Below, piece by piece: positions 12,000-22,830 of a stretch of 64,000 nt of DNA. The stretch lies in NCBI GenBank assembly GCA_038373885.1, contig JAWZYV010012280.1, forward strand, positions 62,001-126,000, read 5' to 3'. The notes under the pieces are model-generated. The model made no database searches and had not been told where the DNA came from. It was given only the letters and a program-made list of their open reading frames with translations. The DNA comes from Cheiracanthium punctorium. Lineage: Eukaryota; Arthropoda; Arachnida; Araneae; Cheiracanthiidae. Made by a program: the position numbers and the translations under genes. How positions within the stretch are numbered: position 1 is the stretch's first letter; each line of letters starts with the position of its first letter.

Positions 12000-12420
12000 T
12001 CATCGAAATTTATGAAGTCATTTCTCCCACACCATTCTTTAACGTATCACTTCATCAAGATAATTTTCTAAATTTGGTGAGCATGCAATGCTTTCTTTTT
12101 ATTATTATTATTATCTAATTAATGTTTTTTTGGATAATGATCCAGACTCTTTGTGCGCTTATTAAAAAGCAATGAGAATGCTATGTCCCAGCTAGTCACT
12201 TCCTTCCTCCAGATCATGGGCAACTTTATCTCTTTTCCTGTTTTATAGAAGACTCTCGCTTGTTATGTGTCATTCGATAAGACAATAATTGAGTTAGATT
12301 TGCGCAAAGTGAAACACAGCATAAAGATTTAATAAATGTGGTCGACTGAAATTAGGAAGGATATCGCATGAAAATTTGACTCCAGAGCGTGGAACTGACA
12401 GTTAATTTATTCAAGCTTTA
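10887..12420. other. No gene seen; two long poly-A tracts
   Basis: A18 at 11911-11928 and A30 at 11967-11996 are separated by 38 bp. They could be tails of two retroposons or slippage products, but no retroposon body was recognised upstream. The rest is AT-rich DNA without a signature. Confidence 0.5.
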
Positions 12421-12578
12421 TTAACCCTTTGAGGAGCAACCCTTTCCCAATGCTGAATAAAGGGCAGCCGTTGCCATCGTTCGACTTAACTACCAGCAAG
12501 ATGGAGGACGATCGAAACGTTCATTGCGTGCCACAAATAGAGACACTTTTTTGACGACAGCTGGCTGTGCCGCACATT
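12421..12578. mobile_element. Partial piggyBac-like (TTAA) miniature element, copy 1
   Basis: Begins TTAACCCTTTGAGGAGCAAC and matches the left end of the element at 49719-50169. It then runs through the inner arm GGGCAGCCGTTGCCATCG and into the central segment. From 12489 the centre matches the reverse complement of the other copy's centre (for example GACGATCGAAACGTTCAT and TTTTTTGACGACAGCTGG). The right end is missing; homology fades near 12575. Confidence 0.7.
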
Positions 12579-14090
12579 TTCTTGTTACTTTAAATTTGAG
12601 AATTCGGTTTTATGTTTATAGCAACAACAACAAAAAATATTTAAAAAATAGTTATGTTTTTGTTCGTACATATGATGTACAACTCTCTTCATTAAATGTT
12701 TAAATAGTTTTTGAAATGTATTTATGACACTAAGCGTTCTATAACAATCAACTCCAATTTCAATGAAAACAATTTGTAAAGTTTTGTATTTCTCGCTTAT
12801 CAAACATTTTGTTAAAATCATTTGCTTTTTAATTACACGACAGAAGAAATTGTTTGATTAAAGTATAAAAGTGCTAAAATTTACGTCCATTGTTTAAGTT
12901 ATGATTATTTTTGTGATATTTGTATCTAAATCAAAAGTTGTCAGTTTTTCCAAAGGGAAATGAAGGCGAAAAAGCAGTTGTATTTCTCTTGGATCATAAT
13001 TATTGTATAGATTAGATTAGATGATTAAAAAACTTTTTTCTTCAAATGCGAAGCAATACTTTAAAGATTATTCTTCCATGAAGTAGTACTTTCAAATGCG
13101 ATACTTGCATTGGAAATGTTTTATAATCTACGCAGCATATTTAAACTTTTGTTCACCATGGAACATATCCTATTTTATTATCTACTCTACTCAAAATTTT
13201 CTCTCTAATAAAAATGATATATTTTGATTACTCGAAATCAGCTATCATTCACACACGTTTCATTTGATGAATCCTTCAAAGTTTTCTTTAAAATGCACGG
13301 CACAAAGCAATATCCATCTCGCAATTTATTTCTTAAGAACGCCATAATCTGCATTCATTCGAAATTTCAGTTCGAAGGAAGTTTCTCCTCCTGATGTTCT
13401 TCAATCTACTCGCATAAATAAAGCCTTTGATGTTATTTAGGTGTAATTTAATATCGTAAAAGTTTCGTAAGGTGAAGTAAAGAATGGCGTTATTCAAAAG
13501 AAGCGAGAGCAAGTAAGTAAAATTGTTAAATAAAATATTTCGTACTTTCGTGAGGACTCGAATGTAATCTGGGATTTAAATGCTCCCGAAATCCTTTTCA
13601 TTTTGATAGCGCGGAATTAAATATTTTCTTATTAAACTCCGTTTGAGATGAATGAAATAAATTTGAGTTTGTAATATAGAAATGCGATTTCTTATTTTTC
13701 TTCTTATCATTAAAGAGTCGCATTTCTAGATATCCCTGTGTTTAAATATTTAAATTGCTTTTGAAATGTGTGTTAGGATTGAGACGCAATATGTAACGAT
13801 CTGCTTCCGTCCAACTGTAAATGAACTTGCTGTGATTGTATTTCATATTTATCGTTTGTTTGCTTGCTTCTTTTTGTCCAGCTATTTCAATGATACTGTT
13901 CATATTTTGCTTGGATTAATGCTTCTATCATAAATCATATGGATGTAATATTAATTTTTTTTCTATTTAATTGCCGAGTCCGCGCCAACTGTAAGCTTGA
14001 CCGCTACGAGGGCCGCAAATGTTGGTCATTTCATTATAGGTGTGCCCATTAGGCAGACCAATGTTCCCCTCTGTGAGTGGTCTCCTAATA
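12579..14090. other. No gene seen
   Basis: AT-rich DNA with no repeat or coding signature that I can support. The last ~110 bp (13975-14085) have higher GC content but match nothing I recognise. Confidence 0.45.
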
Positions 14091-14091
14091 T

Positions 14092-14652
14092 TCCTTAATA
14101 TCACCGTGACCTAAATGTGAAGTCACTGCGACGTGCAAGACCGTCACGGGACGTCGCGAATGAGTCACAAATAAGTCGCATTGACTGTCTAATGTCCTTC
14201 TGCGACATCGTCACAACGTGGCGTCACCATGAAGTCACACTGTGACTTGTGCACGACATTGTGACTTCAATGTTACGTTGCAGCGCCGTCACATTTACAG
14301 CACTGTGACTGCGGCGTTCTACTGATGTTCCACTGATTTAAAACTGAAAAAAAACTTCTTTAGAAATTCGCAAAATTACTTAAAATTCACAAAATCATAA
14401 AAAAAGTAGCAAGAAAGTAACAATATCGTAAAGTCATCAAATTGAGTTGCATGTTGCTTTCAAAAAAAGCAAAAATTGCGAAAAGTCACAAGATGAGGCA
14501 AGATATCACAGACGATCCGTCACGTTGACGTCACAAAGAAGTCCCAAGCTATTGTCACTGGTAAGTCAGACTGTGACTTCCAGTTGACGTCACTTATGGT
14601 CACCAGTGTGACTGGATTCACAGGGACGTCACGGCAACCTCATTGTGACGTT
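14092..14652. repeat. Dense array of GTCAC/GTGAC pentamers
   Basis: About 21 copies of GTCAC or its complement GTGAC occur in some 550 bp, in two clusters (14105-14310 and 14480-14650) separated by a plain A-rich spacer. Two sites extend to the full palindrome TGACGTCA (near 14525 and 14584), which is the CREB/ATF site. The flanks carry CCTAATATTCC and a CTAATAGCACGG-like complement, possibly worn terminal repeats. The likeliest reading is a non-autonomous transposon with transposase-binding subterminal repeats. Confidence 0.6.
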
Positions 14653-14654
14653 CC

Positions 14655-14910
14655 GTGCTATTAGGGTTTAACCAAATCCAAATGAGAAACTTAGCACCTG
14701 GATGGCACTTTCAGAGGTATCGTTTGCACATGAGAACATAGGAACCACGACAGATTTTACAAAGATTATGCACCAGCTCCCACGGTTCAACGGCAGCCAG
14801 CCGAGAGAGGTTTTCTCCCTCTCAAGCACTGGCCAAGCTGGATTCTGCTTCACTTTCCGTGTTCTTATGGGAACGGAGCTTAGCGATTTCGCCATTGTGG
14901 GACTTATAAT
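14655..14910 (-). mobile_element. 5S rRNA-derived SINE, copy 1
   Basis: On the minus strand the segment GGAAAGTGAAGCAGAATCC, then TTGGCCAGTGCTTGAGAGGG, corresponds to the box A and box C promoter zone of 5S rRNA (compare AAGCAGCGTC and GTTAGTACTTGGATGGG). A 3' body follows that is shared with the 16.2 kb copy, including TAAAATCTGTCGTGGTTCC and GATACCTCTG. Short frames open on both strands (14702-14938 plus, 14895-14668 minus) are incidental. The 3' tail is not evident. SINEs driven by 5S promoters are known as SINE3. Confidence 0.7.
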
Positions 14911-15011
14911 CTTCTGTTGTACTTTTAAATATAATTAGGCTTAATCGAAAGAGCGAGGAGAATATCAGCTTCAAAGCACATAGACAAGGAAAAAAATCGA
15001 TCATGGACTAA

Positions 15012-15109
15012 AAGGGGGCGTAACGGAATAATCGTTTTGTGAACCCCCGAAGATCCAATTTCGGGGGGAGTGCAGGCCCTTGAGTCGCATCTTCATGACT
15101 ACGCCCCTG
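15012..15109. mobile_element. hAT-like miniature element relic
   Basis: The left end AAGGGGGCGTAACGG and right end GACTACGCCCCTG are diverged forms of the CAGGGGCGTAGC family ends also seen at 7.1, 40.8, 45.5 and 61.8 kb. Flanking octamers do not match, so the duplication has decayed or a border is off. Confidence 0.5.
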
Positions 15110-15724
15110 AGGGCTTCTGGGGTTTATTAAAAAACGAATAAAAATATGGTGAAATAATTTGAAATTTCAATTAAATGATTAGAAACAAATACGATTCTAC
15201 AAGCTCGTGTTTCATTTCTGTTCAGGGCAAATTTCACACTTGGTATCTTTCTTGGTATCATTAAAATGGGGTTAAACTTTTGAAATGTAAAGTAAAAAAT
15301 AAATCTGGAAAAAAATAAATAAAACTGATCTGAAACTAAACAAAGACGTCCTCTTGGCATATTCAGTTAGTAAAAAATTGGAGTATATTTTATTGGTAAA
15401 ATGGAATTTATACCAAACTTCTATTGGTCACGATGAACTGTGGTCAAATAGCAACTTGGTCAGTCCTTTTTAACGTCCTGCACCTGAGCATTAAAAGCTT
15501 GTGTACGGTAGAGTCTTGACTTATGCGAGGGACATGTTTCAAGACAGCACATCATAATTGAAAGTTTCTCGTTGTGTAATAGGGTAATATATGATACATT
15601 TGGAAACACTTTAGACACTTATAAGCAACCCTCAAACTGCTTTAAGTCATTCCCTAACTATATTAATTGCCATTCTCCACATAAAGTAATGAATAAATAT
15701 AGTAAAAAAGAGCAGTGATATTGA

Positions 15725-15958
15725 ACAGAATACTGTACTGTATTGCAAATGCACAAAATGTATAATAAGTAGGAAAGAAAAACGTAAAGTACAGTACTGT
15801 TCGTACAGTATGCAGTAATAATAATAAAGTGCAGCACTTTAATAATACTGTACAGTAATAATTATTATTGTACGGTGCTGTAATAATAATGATTGATGTA
15901 AAGTATGACGCAGTACTGTAATAATATTTACAACTGTACTGGGCAGCACAGAATAATT
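15725..15958. repeat. Cluster of TACTGTA/TACAGTA palindromic motifs
   Basis: Repeated units such as GTACAGTACTGT, ACTGTACAGTAATAAT, GTACGGTGCTGTAATAAT and CAGTACTGTAATAAT lie in about 230 bp, interspersed with ATAATAATAAT. Several pairs can fold back. No terminal repeats were found. Confidence 0.5.
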
Positions 15959-16215
15959 GTTCTCTGCGCTTCTGCTGATGCTTTGTACTGTTAGCGAAAA
16001 ATTTCGTGGCCGCGTCAGCTCTCAGATACGTTATTTGTGAAAAACTAGCGTAATATCCAATTCGCGTTGCAAGGTGAGTCCACTGGAAGACTAACGAAGA
16101 GGGTTTTTCAGTGAGAGGTCACTATATTTAAATTACGCGATAACAAAAATCATATCTGCTGATACTGAAGCACGGACAACCGTTTAAACAAACAGATGTC
16201 TCAACTGATTTTAAA

Positions 16216-16549
16216 GTCCCACTGTGGTCTAGTCGCTAAACGCTAAGAACACGGGAAGTGAAGCAGCATCCGGCTTGGCCAGTTCTTGGGAGGGGGACTT
16301 CCCCCTCTCGGCTCGACTGCTGTGGAACCGCGTACGCTAATGGGAGCTGTTGCACGTAAAATCCGTCGTGGCTCCAATGTCCTCCAAGTTGTTAAACAAT
16401 ACCTCTGTGGGGTGCCGATTTCAGGGGGTTGGTCCCTCCTCTGGAATTAGGGGCCAACAATCAGAAGTCAAACCACCTCGGAGTCAACGGCATCTCTTTC
16501 CATGAATAAAGCGATCGTCTACCCTTTGGCACGAGAACAACAACAACTA
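16216..16549 (+). mobile_element. 5S rRNA-derived SINE, copy 2 (best preserved)
   Basis: GGAAGTGAAGCAGCATCCGG and GGCCAGTTCTTGGGAGGGGG (16253 to about 16300) align without gaps to the arthropod 5S rRNA promoter region, covering box A, the intermediate element and box C, at roughly three quarters identity by hand. CTGCTGTGGAAC then matches the 5S 3' end weakly. A unique body follows: GGGAGCTGTTGCACGTAAAA, TCCGTCGTGGCTCC and ACCTCTGTGGGGTGCCG. The copy ends in a short CAA tract (AACAACAACAACTA). It is non-coding. Transcription by RNA polymerase III is expected from family knowledge, not shown. Confidence 0.75.
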
Positions 16550-17689
16550 ATGTAAAACTGTATTGTGTGTGATAGGGGTCAAAATTCAAACGAAATAATT
16601 TCCCCAACACTTTCCCGCATCCGCTGCTGCTACCACTGATAAATACTTAAGCATTAATTCGTATAGAAATATTCCAAAAATGCCGTAAAATTTTCTCTTT
16701 CCAACCACAGCTCTGGAACGTTGATTGCGCGTCAATTTATTCATAACCCGAGCCTTTTAAATGAAAAATGCTCTACAGTACAGGTTATTATTCTCAGGGA
16801 CGGTGATTCTCTCTCCACATTTTGTTGCTTTTGTCTGGGGGCTTTTATTTCAATAAAGGAGGAATACATCATTTAAGTGGATGGCCGGGGAACGAAGCTG
16901 AACGTTACTCCCTCCATACTAAATGAGGTGTTTAGGGTTGGCGAGGCCTATACGGCGGATCGGTTTAAATCTAAACATGTAGCAAATGCATGAATCATGA
17001 GTGTGTCTCATAATGCTGTAGCGAGCGTTATGGGGCTTTCCCTTTTAATGCAATCCCCCCCCCGCCCTCTGTTTGTCCCCCCCCCTCCTTTCTAATTTGC
17101 CTTTGAGTATCTATACACACGACACCGATGCAATACTTGGCGATTTATCTCAGTTTGAAGATCGGGGCGTTTACAAGTGCAAGCGTGACTTTGTTTACTA
17201 ATAGAAAGCCTTCTGTTTCCGTTAGGGCGGTCGATATGCGTATCGTGTTTAGGTGGATTTAATGACGGTGTTTGTCCTTTATGTCTTTTCAGTTGGTACT
17301 TATTAAATATTAAAAATGTGCTTTATGTGTTGTGACTGGGCTGTGAAGTTTAAAAGCTCGTGTTTATGCAAAAAAGTAAATATTGTACCTTAAGTAGAAA
17401 ATGTTTAACTGAAAACTTTGCTTTGAAATATTTTAAATTTATCTTAAATTTTGTAAATACAAGGTAGAATATTAAAACAAGAATCGTTCAGACTTTTGTG
17501 GTTATAAATTAACATGATTTTGAAGCTTGTAATTTTGAATCTCATGCTTTTGGTAAAGCAATGGCTTTTTTGCGTACGTAGATTTACTTTATTTGTAATA
17601 TTTTAATGTGAATGTTTTTATTGAGAAGATTGGTGCACATAACATTTTTTATGTGTATAAATTATTACCAACATATTGCTAGCCAAACC
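16550..17689. other. No gene seen
   Basis: Mixed AT-rich DNA with C runs near 17056-17090. No coding or repeat signature was recognised. Confidence 0.45.
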
Positions 17690-18270
17690 TACAGGGTGAA
17701 CAAAAATTCCGTATAAACTTTAAAAATTCATTTAAAAAGAGTAAATAAAGATAGAAAATTTCGGTTTGCACAGATAGGCTTGGGGGGGAGGATCGGATTT
17801 TTTTTTATTGACAAGAAAGGTTGTAGTTTCAAATATTACCGATAGATGGCGCTGACAAGCACAATGGCAAGCAAATTTCTAATATAAAATTCAGAAATTT
17901 TTCTAATTTTTTCCATGCAAAATGCAAATTTTGTATCATTTATTCTTTTTTTTATTCACTGTTTTTAGGTTTTCACGAGCTTTTCACTCATCTAGGGTAC
18001 ATCAAAGTTTAAAAATTCATTAAAAAAGAACAAATAACGATACAAAATTGCGGTTTGCATGGATAAGATAAGAGATTTCGGAATTCTTATAATTGGAAAC
18101 TTGGTTGTATATGTCAGCGCCACCTATCGGTAACATTTGAACTAAAACCTTTCTCGTCATTAAAAAGAATCCGATCACTCTCTTAATCCATTTTTGAAAA
18201 CCATTTCTATCATTATTTGTCTTTTTTTAATGAATTTTAAAATTTTTACCGACTCTTTGATCACCCTGTA
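17690..18270. mobile_element. Long-armed foldback element with TACAGGGTGA ends (581 bp)
   Basis: The ends are TACAGGGTGAACAAA and TTTGATCACCCTGTA. The inverted arms run about 190 bp and share AAAAATTCATTTAAAAAGA-type, GATCGGATT, ACAAGAAAGGTTGTAGTTTC-type and ATTACCGATAGATGGCGCTG blocks. The middle (about 17985-18080) repeats the outer arm once more in direct orientation, including TTTAAAAATTCATTAAAAAA and GCGGTTTGCATGGATA, preceded by CTAGGGTACATCAAAG. That suggests a nested or tandem second copy. TACAGGGTG-type ends are common in TA-inserting Tc1/mariner-like miniature elements; assignment is tentative. Confidence 0.7.
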
Positions 18271-18980
18271 CATTAATAAGTGAAAAAAAGGTATTTTTTT
18301 TAATTATCTGTCTAAATAAAACTACTCCAAATAGTTTAAACAATTATAAATGGTACAATAAAAAACTAAAAATAATCTTATTTTAAAAAAATTTACATAC
18401 TCAGAAATCGGGAGGTACTAAGAGAATCTTTGTACGTTTGTTACTTTGTTATTTAACTTTACAGTGTTACGTATTATTTCTTTTACCAAAAAACGCGTAC
18501 ACTTCAAACTCGTTTGTAATCATATTGTGCTCAATATGTATCACATGTGTGCGTTATTTAACAAGTCTTTTGTTAGTTATATAGCGCCAATATGAGAACA
18601 GCAAATTAAATGTATTAAGTTTCACGCCTGTCTTCAAAAATTAAACTATTGAGTTCAGTGGGTCGCAGAGGAATGCCATTTCTAACAATATTGATACATT
18701 TTCTCTTATTTTTCTTGGGTTGAATTTGAGCCTATAGTCTGTTCGCAGAAACGAGAGAACGAAAGTAAACAAACGGGTTACCAAAGAATTACTTTTTTTG
18801 GCACCAATCCCTAGTTAGGCGAATTTAATCTTCCTTAATTCCAAACAGCGTAAATGGAAGAAAGCAGAAATTAACACTGTGTTTGGCGCTTTGGCAAAAT
18901 GCCAGGTGTTTACTCTTCGCCAGTTGCAATTGTTTAGTTTCGTTCTTTCGGCTCGGCGAAGAGACTATAGGTCGAAGGAC
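18271..18980. other. No gene seen
   Basis: No feature supported. AT-rich with short unrelated frames. Confidence 0.45.
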
Positions 18981-19138
18981 TTTTTAAGGGGTTCTAACGC
19001 GTATTCTCGTTAAGTGTGGAGAAAACGACCAAATCTCCAGACCGATAGATAGACAGACAGCCACACAATAGACCCGAGTGCATGACCTTCGCATTTCAGC
19101 CAGACTTTATGTTCAGTGGCTTATCCACTCGGGCACAC
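18981..19138 (+). repeat. Dispersed retroposon-tail-like repeat, copy 1
   Basis: GGTTCTAACGCGTATTC, then GGAGAAAAC, CCAAATCTCCAGAC and GATAGATAGACAGACAG match in order the stretch at 53678-53822. The GACAGACAG phrase is typical of non-LTR retrotransposon 3' ends in arthropods. Confidence 0.55.
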
Positions 19139-20412
19139 TGGTAGCTTTGTATGCACGTTGTTAATAGTTTTGTAGTGCTATGCATTTATTTATTTTGATA
19201 TTTTAAAATTTACAATTCTGACTGCCTTTATTTTTTATTCTCTAGATAATTTTTTAACGCCGAATGCTACAAAAAGCGAAATTCCATTGGTCTGCGATGA
19301 AAATGTGATAGTTGAGATGGTTGAGATAATTTATCTGAATTTTGAGAGGCTTTTTTTCCTCTCCTAGCTTTTAAACAATTTTTAAATTTTTTATGATATT
19401 TTGGAAAAAAAAACGACAATGCTTTATTTTTTTTTTTTTAAGAGAGATGTGAGCGTTACTGAACTATTTAACATTCCACCAGACCGCAATCTATTGCTTT
19501 ACCTTAAAGGCGATACCAAAAGAAATCTATATCAATGGCGTTCTTTTTTTGGCGTAATATTTTAAGTCTGGCAACCCCACCCCCCTGCGTGTCCCGTGCC
19601 ATCAGTGGGTCGGTCACGCTAACTTGGCCACACTTCCTATTCTGTAGGGCCCTTGCACTCTTACTACAGGACCATCGTAAACAAGGGCCATACCTCTAAT
19701 GGCAGAAAGACATTTCTGGCGTTAACCTAATAGCTTTTTTCCTTTCCTTTTTCAAAAGCTTGCTAGCAGTGCTCCTATCTGGGAAATGTTTCTATTCTAC
19801 TTCACATGCATATTCAGTAGGGTTTCTTTTTGAGGGTGAACGTATACGGGGAGAGGGATAAATGACCACGAAGATATATTCAAGGTAACTGAGTGTAAAG
19901 TACTCAAGTTCGATCATTGATTTTTTTTTTCCTTTGTATGCTTCATTGTGCTAGAGAAAGCTATTCAATATAGACTTCAAACGCAATGGATAATCATAGA
20001 ATTATTGGAGAAATAAAGTAAAGTCATGTCGCACGCATAAATCATAATTCTTTTCAACACAATCTCATTTGTTCATATTCTACCGAGTAATGAATAGTTA
20101 ACGTGTTTACTCTAATTATTTCTGAATCCTTTTTTCTTAGTGAATCGTCTTGGATGTGAATACTCATTGTGAGTTTCGATCTCAGTATCTAAATCCTCAA
20201 TCCGTGTAAATCCTATTCCAGTATCAAATTTAAAGATTCATACTTTTTAATTGACAGAGTCCATGATTTTTCAGTTACCATAATATTAATATTGGCTATG
20301 GTTTTTTTAATATCGCTTTCGAGTTTGTTCATAATTTTAATAGTTCTTGGTCTCAATGTTTCTCGTGATTTCTTAATTATTGGAACTTCCGTATTATTGA
20401 TACTTATTATAC
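19139..20412. other. No gene seen
   Basis: No coding signature. A GC-richer patch at 19565-19690 contains CCCCACCCCCCTGCG and GGGTCGGTCACGC but could not be assigned. Confidence 0.4.
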
Positions 20413-20532
20413 AAATTGGGACACTCTTTTACACTGTATACTGCTAAATCTCTTGTCATTTTCATTAAATCCTCTCAGATGTTTGAGAATACTTGACTTA
20501 TAATAGGTTTGTGCTATTTTTACAAAATTCTT
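20413..20532. repeat. Dispersed repeat pair, copy 1 (partner at 24995-25108)
   Basis: CATACTGCTAAAT-like, CATTTTCATTAAA, CCTCTC(A/G)GATGTT and TAATAGGTTTNTGCTATTTT blocks are shared in the same order and direction with 24995-25108. About 80 percent identity by hand over ~115 bp. Family unknown. Confidence 0.6.
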
Positions 20533-20698
20533 AATTTTCCCAAAATTTCTGCTTACCTTCATAAAAGCCATCCCAATGGACCTTAGTATCGGATTTTGTG
20601 CGGCCATGTAAATATTTTCATAAATCCATTTTGTGAAGTTAATTGTGCTCTATGTGAATATTCTAACTTGGCGTTCGGTTTTAAAACATTTATTTTAC

Positions 20699-20736
20699 AC
20701 TACACGTTTATAATGTACACATTATAAACGTGTAGT
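20699..20736. repeat. 38 bp near-perfect palindrome
   Basis: ACTACACGTTTATAATGT and its exact reverse complement flank a 2 bp centre (AC). Further TATACATTATA-type symmetric blocks continue to about 20805. It could extrude as a cruciform or be a fossil of a foldback insertion. Confidence 0.8.
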
Positions 20737-20941
20737 TATATACTTTTTAATGTAAACATTATATACTTACATAATGTACATAATGTATACATTATATACT
20801 TTTACATTTAAAGAATTAAGCAGAAGTGCTTGGCCATTCCAGTTCTCGGTCAAATCTGGTTAAAATATGTACTTAAGTAGGGGAGCTACAATCGCGCATC
20901 GAAAATGGAGAGCAATGAGGTACGCAGCAAGTTGTCAGGAA

Positions 20942-21155
20942 TAGGGATGGACGCGAGACGAGTTTTTGCGAGACGAGACAGAGATTTACAGCTTTTTTGC
21001 GAGACGAGACAAGCATTTTTAACATTATGATATAGGGATTTTTGCGAGACGAGACAAGCATTTTTAACATTATGATATAGGGATTTTTGCGAGACGAGAC
21101 AAAGCTTTTCGGCTGTTTTGCGAGACGCCAATTTCTCGTCTCGCGTCCATCCCTA
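20942..21155. mobile_element. hAT-type miniature element with 45 bp internal tandem repeats (214 bp)
   Basis: Terminal inverted repeats TAGGGATGGACGCGAGAC and its complement bound the element. A perfect 8 bp duplication, GTCAGGAA, flanks it at 20934-20941 and 21156-21163. GCGAGACGAGAC recurs at 20968, 20999, 21044 and 21089 (45 bp period for the middle copies) and again, truncated, at 21120. The unit between contains CATTTTTAACATTATGATAT. Minus-strand frames across it read a repeated peptide (SRKNPYIIMLKML) only because 45 is divisible by three; this is not a gene. Confidence 0.85.
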
Positions 21156-21163
21156 GTCAGGAA

Positions 21164-22822
21164 GACAGGAAAGCACATAGTATTGCTTTCTAGCCCTGTC
21201 GTCATGCCCTTCTGACAAAGGGGTGAAACAGGCTGATGCATTTAGAAGAGCAAATGTAGGACATTTAATGATCGTTTATAGAACTTATTATCGTGGAATT
21301 ATTTTGTTTCCTACTTGTTATGAGTTACCTATGAGTTACCTACTTGTTTTTGTGTTCCCCCTATAAAAGAACTATAAATACTGAATGCACCAATGGTTCA
21401 CAAACTGCGAGCAGAGGCGCCTTTAGAATTCCGCCACCTCTCATTCGTAGTGTAAATCGAAATGTTGTAAAATTTTCATAATTAAGTGAAATGAAATATT
21501 TAGTCTAATTAAACAAAGTGAGATACTAAAAATATCTAGATTTTTTGTGTGGTTTGTTTTTACTTGACTCTGTTCGGTGTCGGCAACTTCAGTTTTTATA
21601 CATTCTTGCAAATGTGAGCCTGCAACTCTGCGCTTTTCGATGGCGGCCATGAATTAAGAGTCGGACACGTGACTGGGCGCGCTGTTGGACAAGAAAACAT
21701 TCCACTGGATATGCTGGGGACATGCCGATGTTTGCAGAGGCAGCTGTTTAACATTGCAGGAATTTTTGATGTAAATTGAACTTTTTCGGATAAAAAAACA
21801 TAATTGGATGGGGTTTACCACGGTTAATTCTTTGTCAGAAGTACTTTCAAAATTAAAATTTCGATAGGTTTGCATGGATTCATTATCTATTTAAAACTGT
21901 TGCTCTCTGTCTGAGGAAGATAATCGTACCGGCAAATATTGCGACAATCGTTTGAAAGCAAAATTTGGCAGCATGAGACTGACTGCATTTGAATTAGAAA
22001 TGAATTTTCTCTTCTAAGTGGTAAGACTCTGGATTTTAATTTCATTTTCGACGTCGTATTTGTCTGAAGTTGGGCTCCCAGCGAACGCTGTAATCAAAAG
22101 CGAATACAGAGGGGGAAAAATGGTCATCAGGGTCACCGTGTCTAGTTTAATTCCACGATTTAAAAAATGCGCATTTATTTGCATTCTCATCTGTCAAGTT
22201 TAAGAAATTTTTTAAAAGCGAAATAATAAAGATACACGAACTTATTTATTATTATCTCGATTAGTTATGCTTTTATTTAGGGTATAAAGCCATGAAAAAA
22301 TTTTAATTGGAAAAAGTCTTTGCGACTCGAAAAAGTTTGGTGATCGGTGGTACATTTTTGATATCAATATGTGGAGTTCCATCTTTTCCTGACACCCCAA
22401 ACTCGAAATTTTTTGTTCAGACAAGTCCCCTATTGGAATCAGAGTGCAACGCTTTCAATTACTTACTCTATAATCAGAAGACAAATTGGTGATTGAGGAA
22501 AAATGTAAGCACAGGAAAATGTATTTGACTGGTATTGTATTGCACATAAAAAACTCATATTTTTTACTGGTCGAGTTATTTTCCCTAGGAAAAAAATGAT
22601 TAGATGATTAGACTAAAAAATGACAATAAATGTTTCATTTTAGTATTTGAATATCCTTAAGTTTGCGCCATAGCTAATGAACTGACCAACCATTAAGTTC
22701 ACCTACCATCAAGACAGCATCTAAATTTTGCATAAGACTGATTTGTATCTTGTTCCGAGCTAAGTTTCTCTTACTACTTTTAAGTAAATCATGTTTATTG
22801 TCCGAAAAAACATAAAGATAAA
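21164..22822. other. No gene seen; slightly GC-richer patch
   Basis: The patch 21560-21770 (with CGATGGCGGCCATGAA and GACACGTGACTGGGCGCGC) has two short minus-strand frames (21650-21441 and 21875-21654) without a recognised domain. Frames at 22018-22492 are likewise featureless. Confidence 0.4.
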
Positions 22823-22830
22823 TTGGACAG

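Noticed and set aside
20960..21125. Regular 45 bp repeats considered as a CRISPR-like array
   Set aside because: The repeated units are identical end to end without unique spacers, lie inside a transposon with target duplication, and the genome is eukaryotic.
20873..21241. Minus-strand frames with repeated SRKNPYIIMLKML peptide
   Set aside because: The repetition comes from a 45 bp tandem array inside a hAT-type miniature element.
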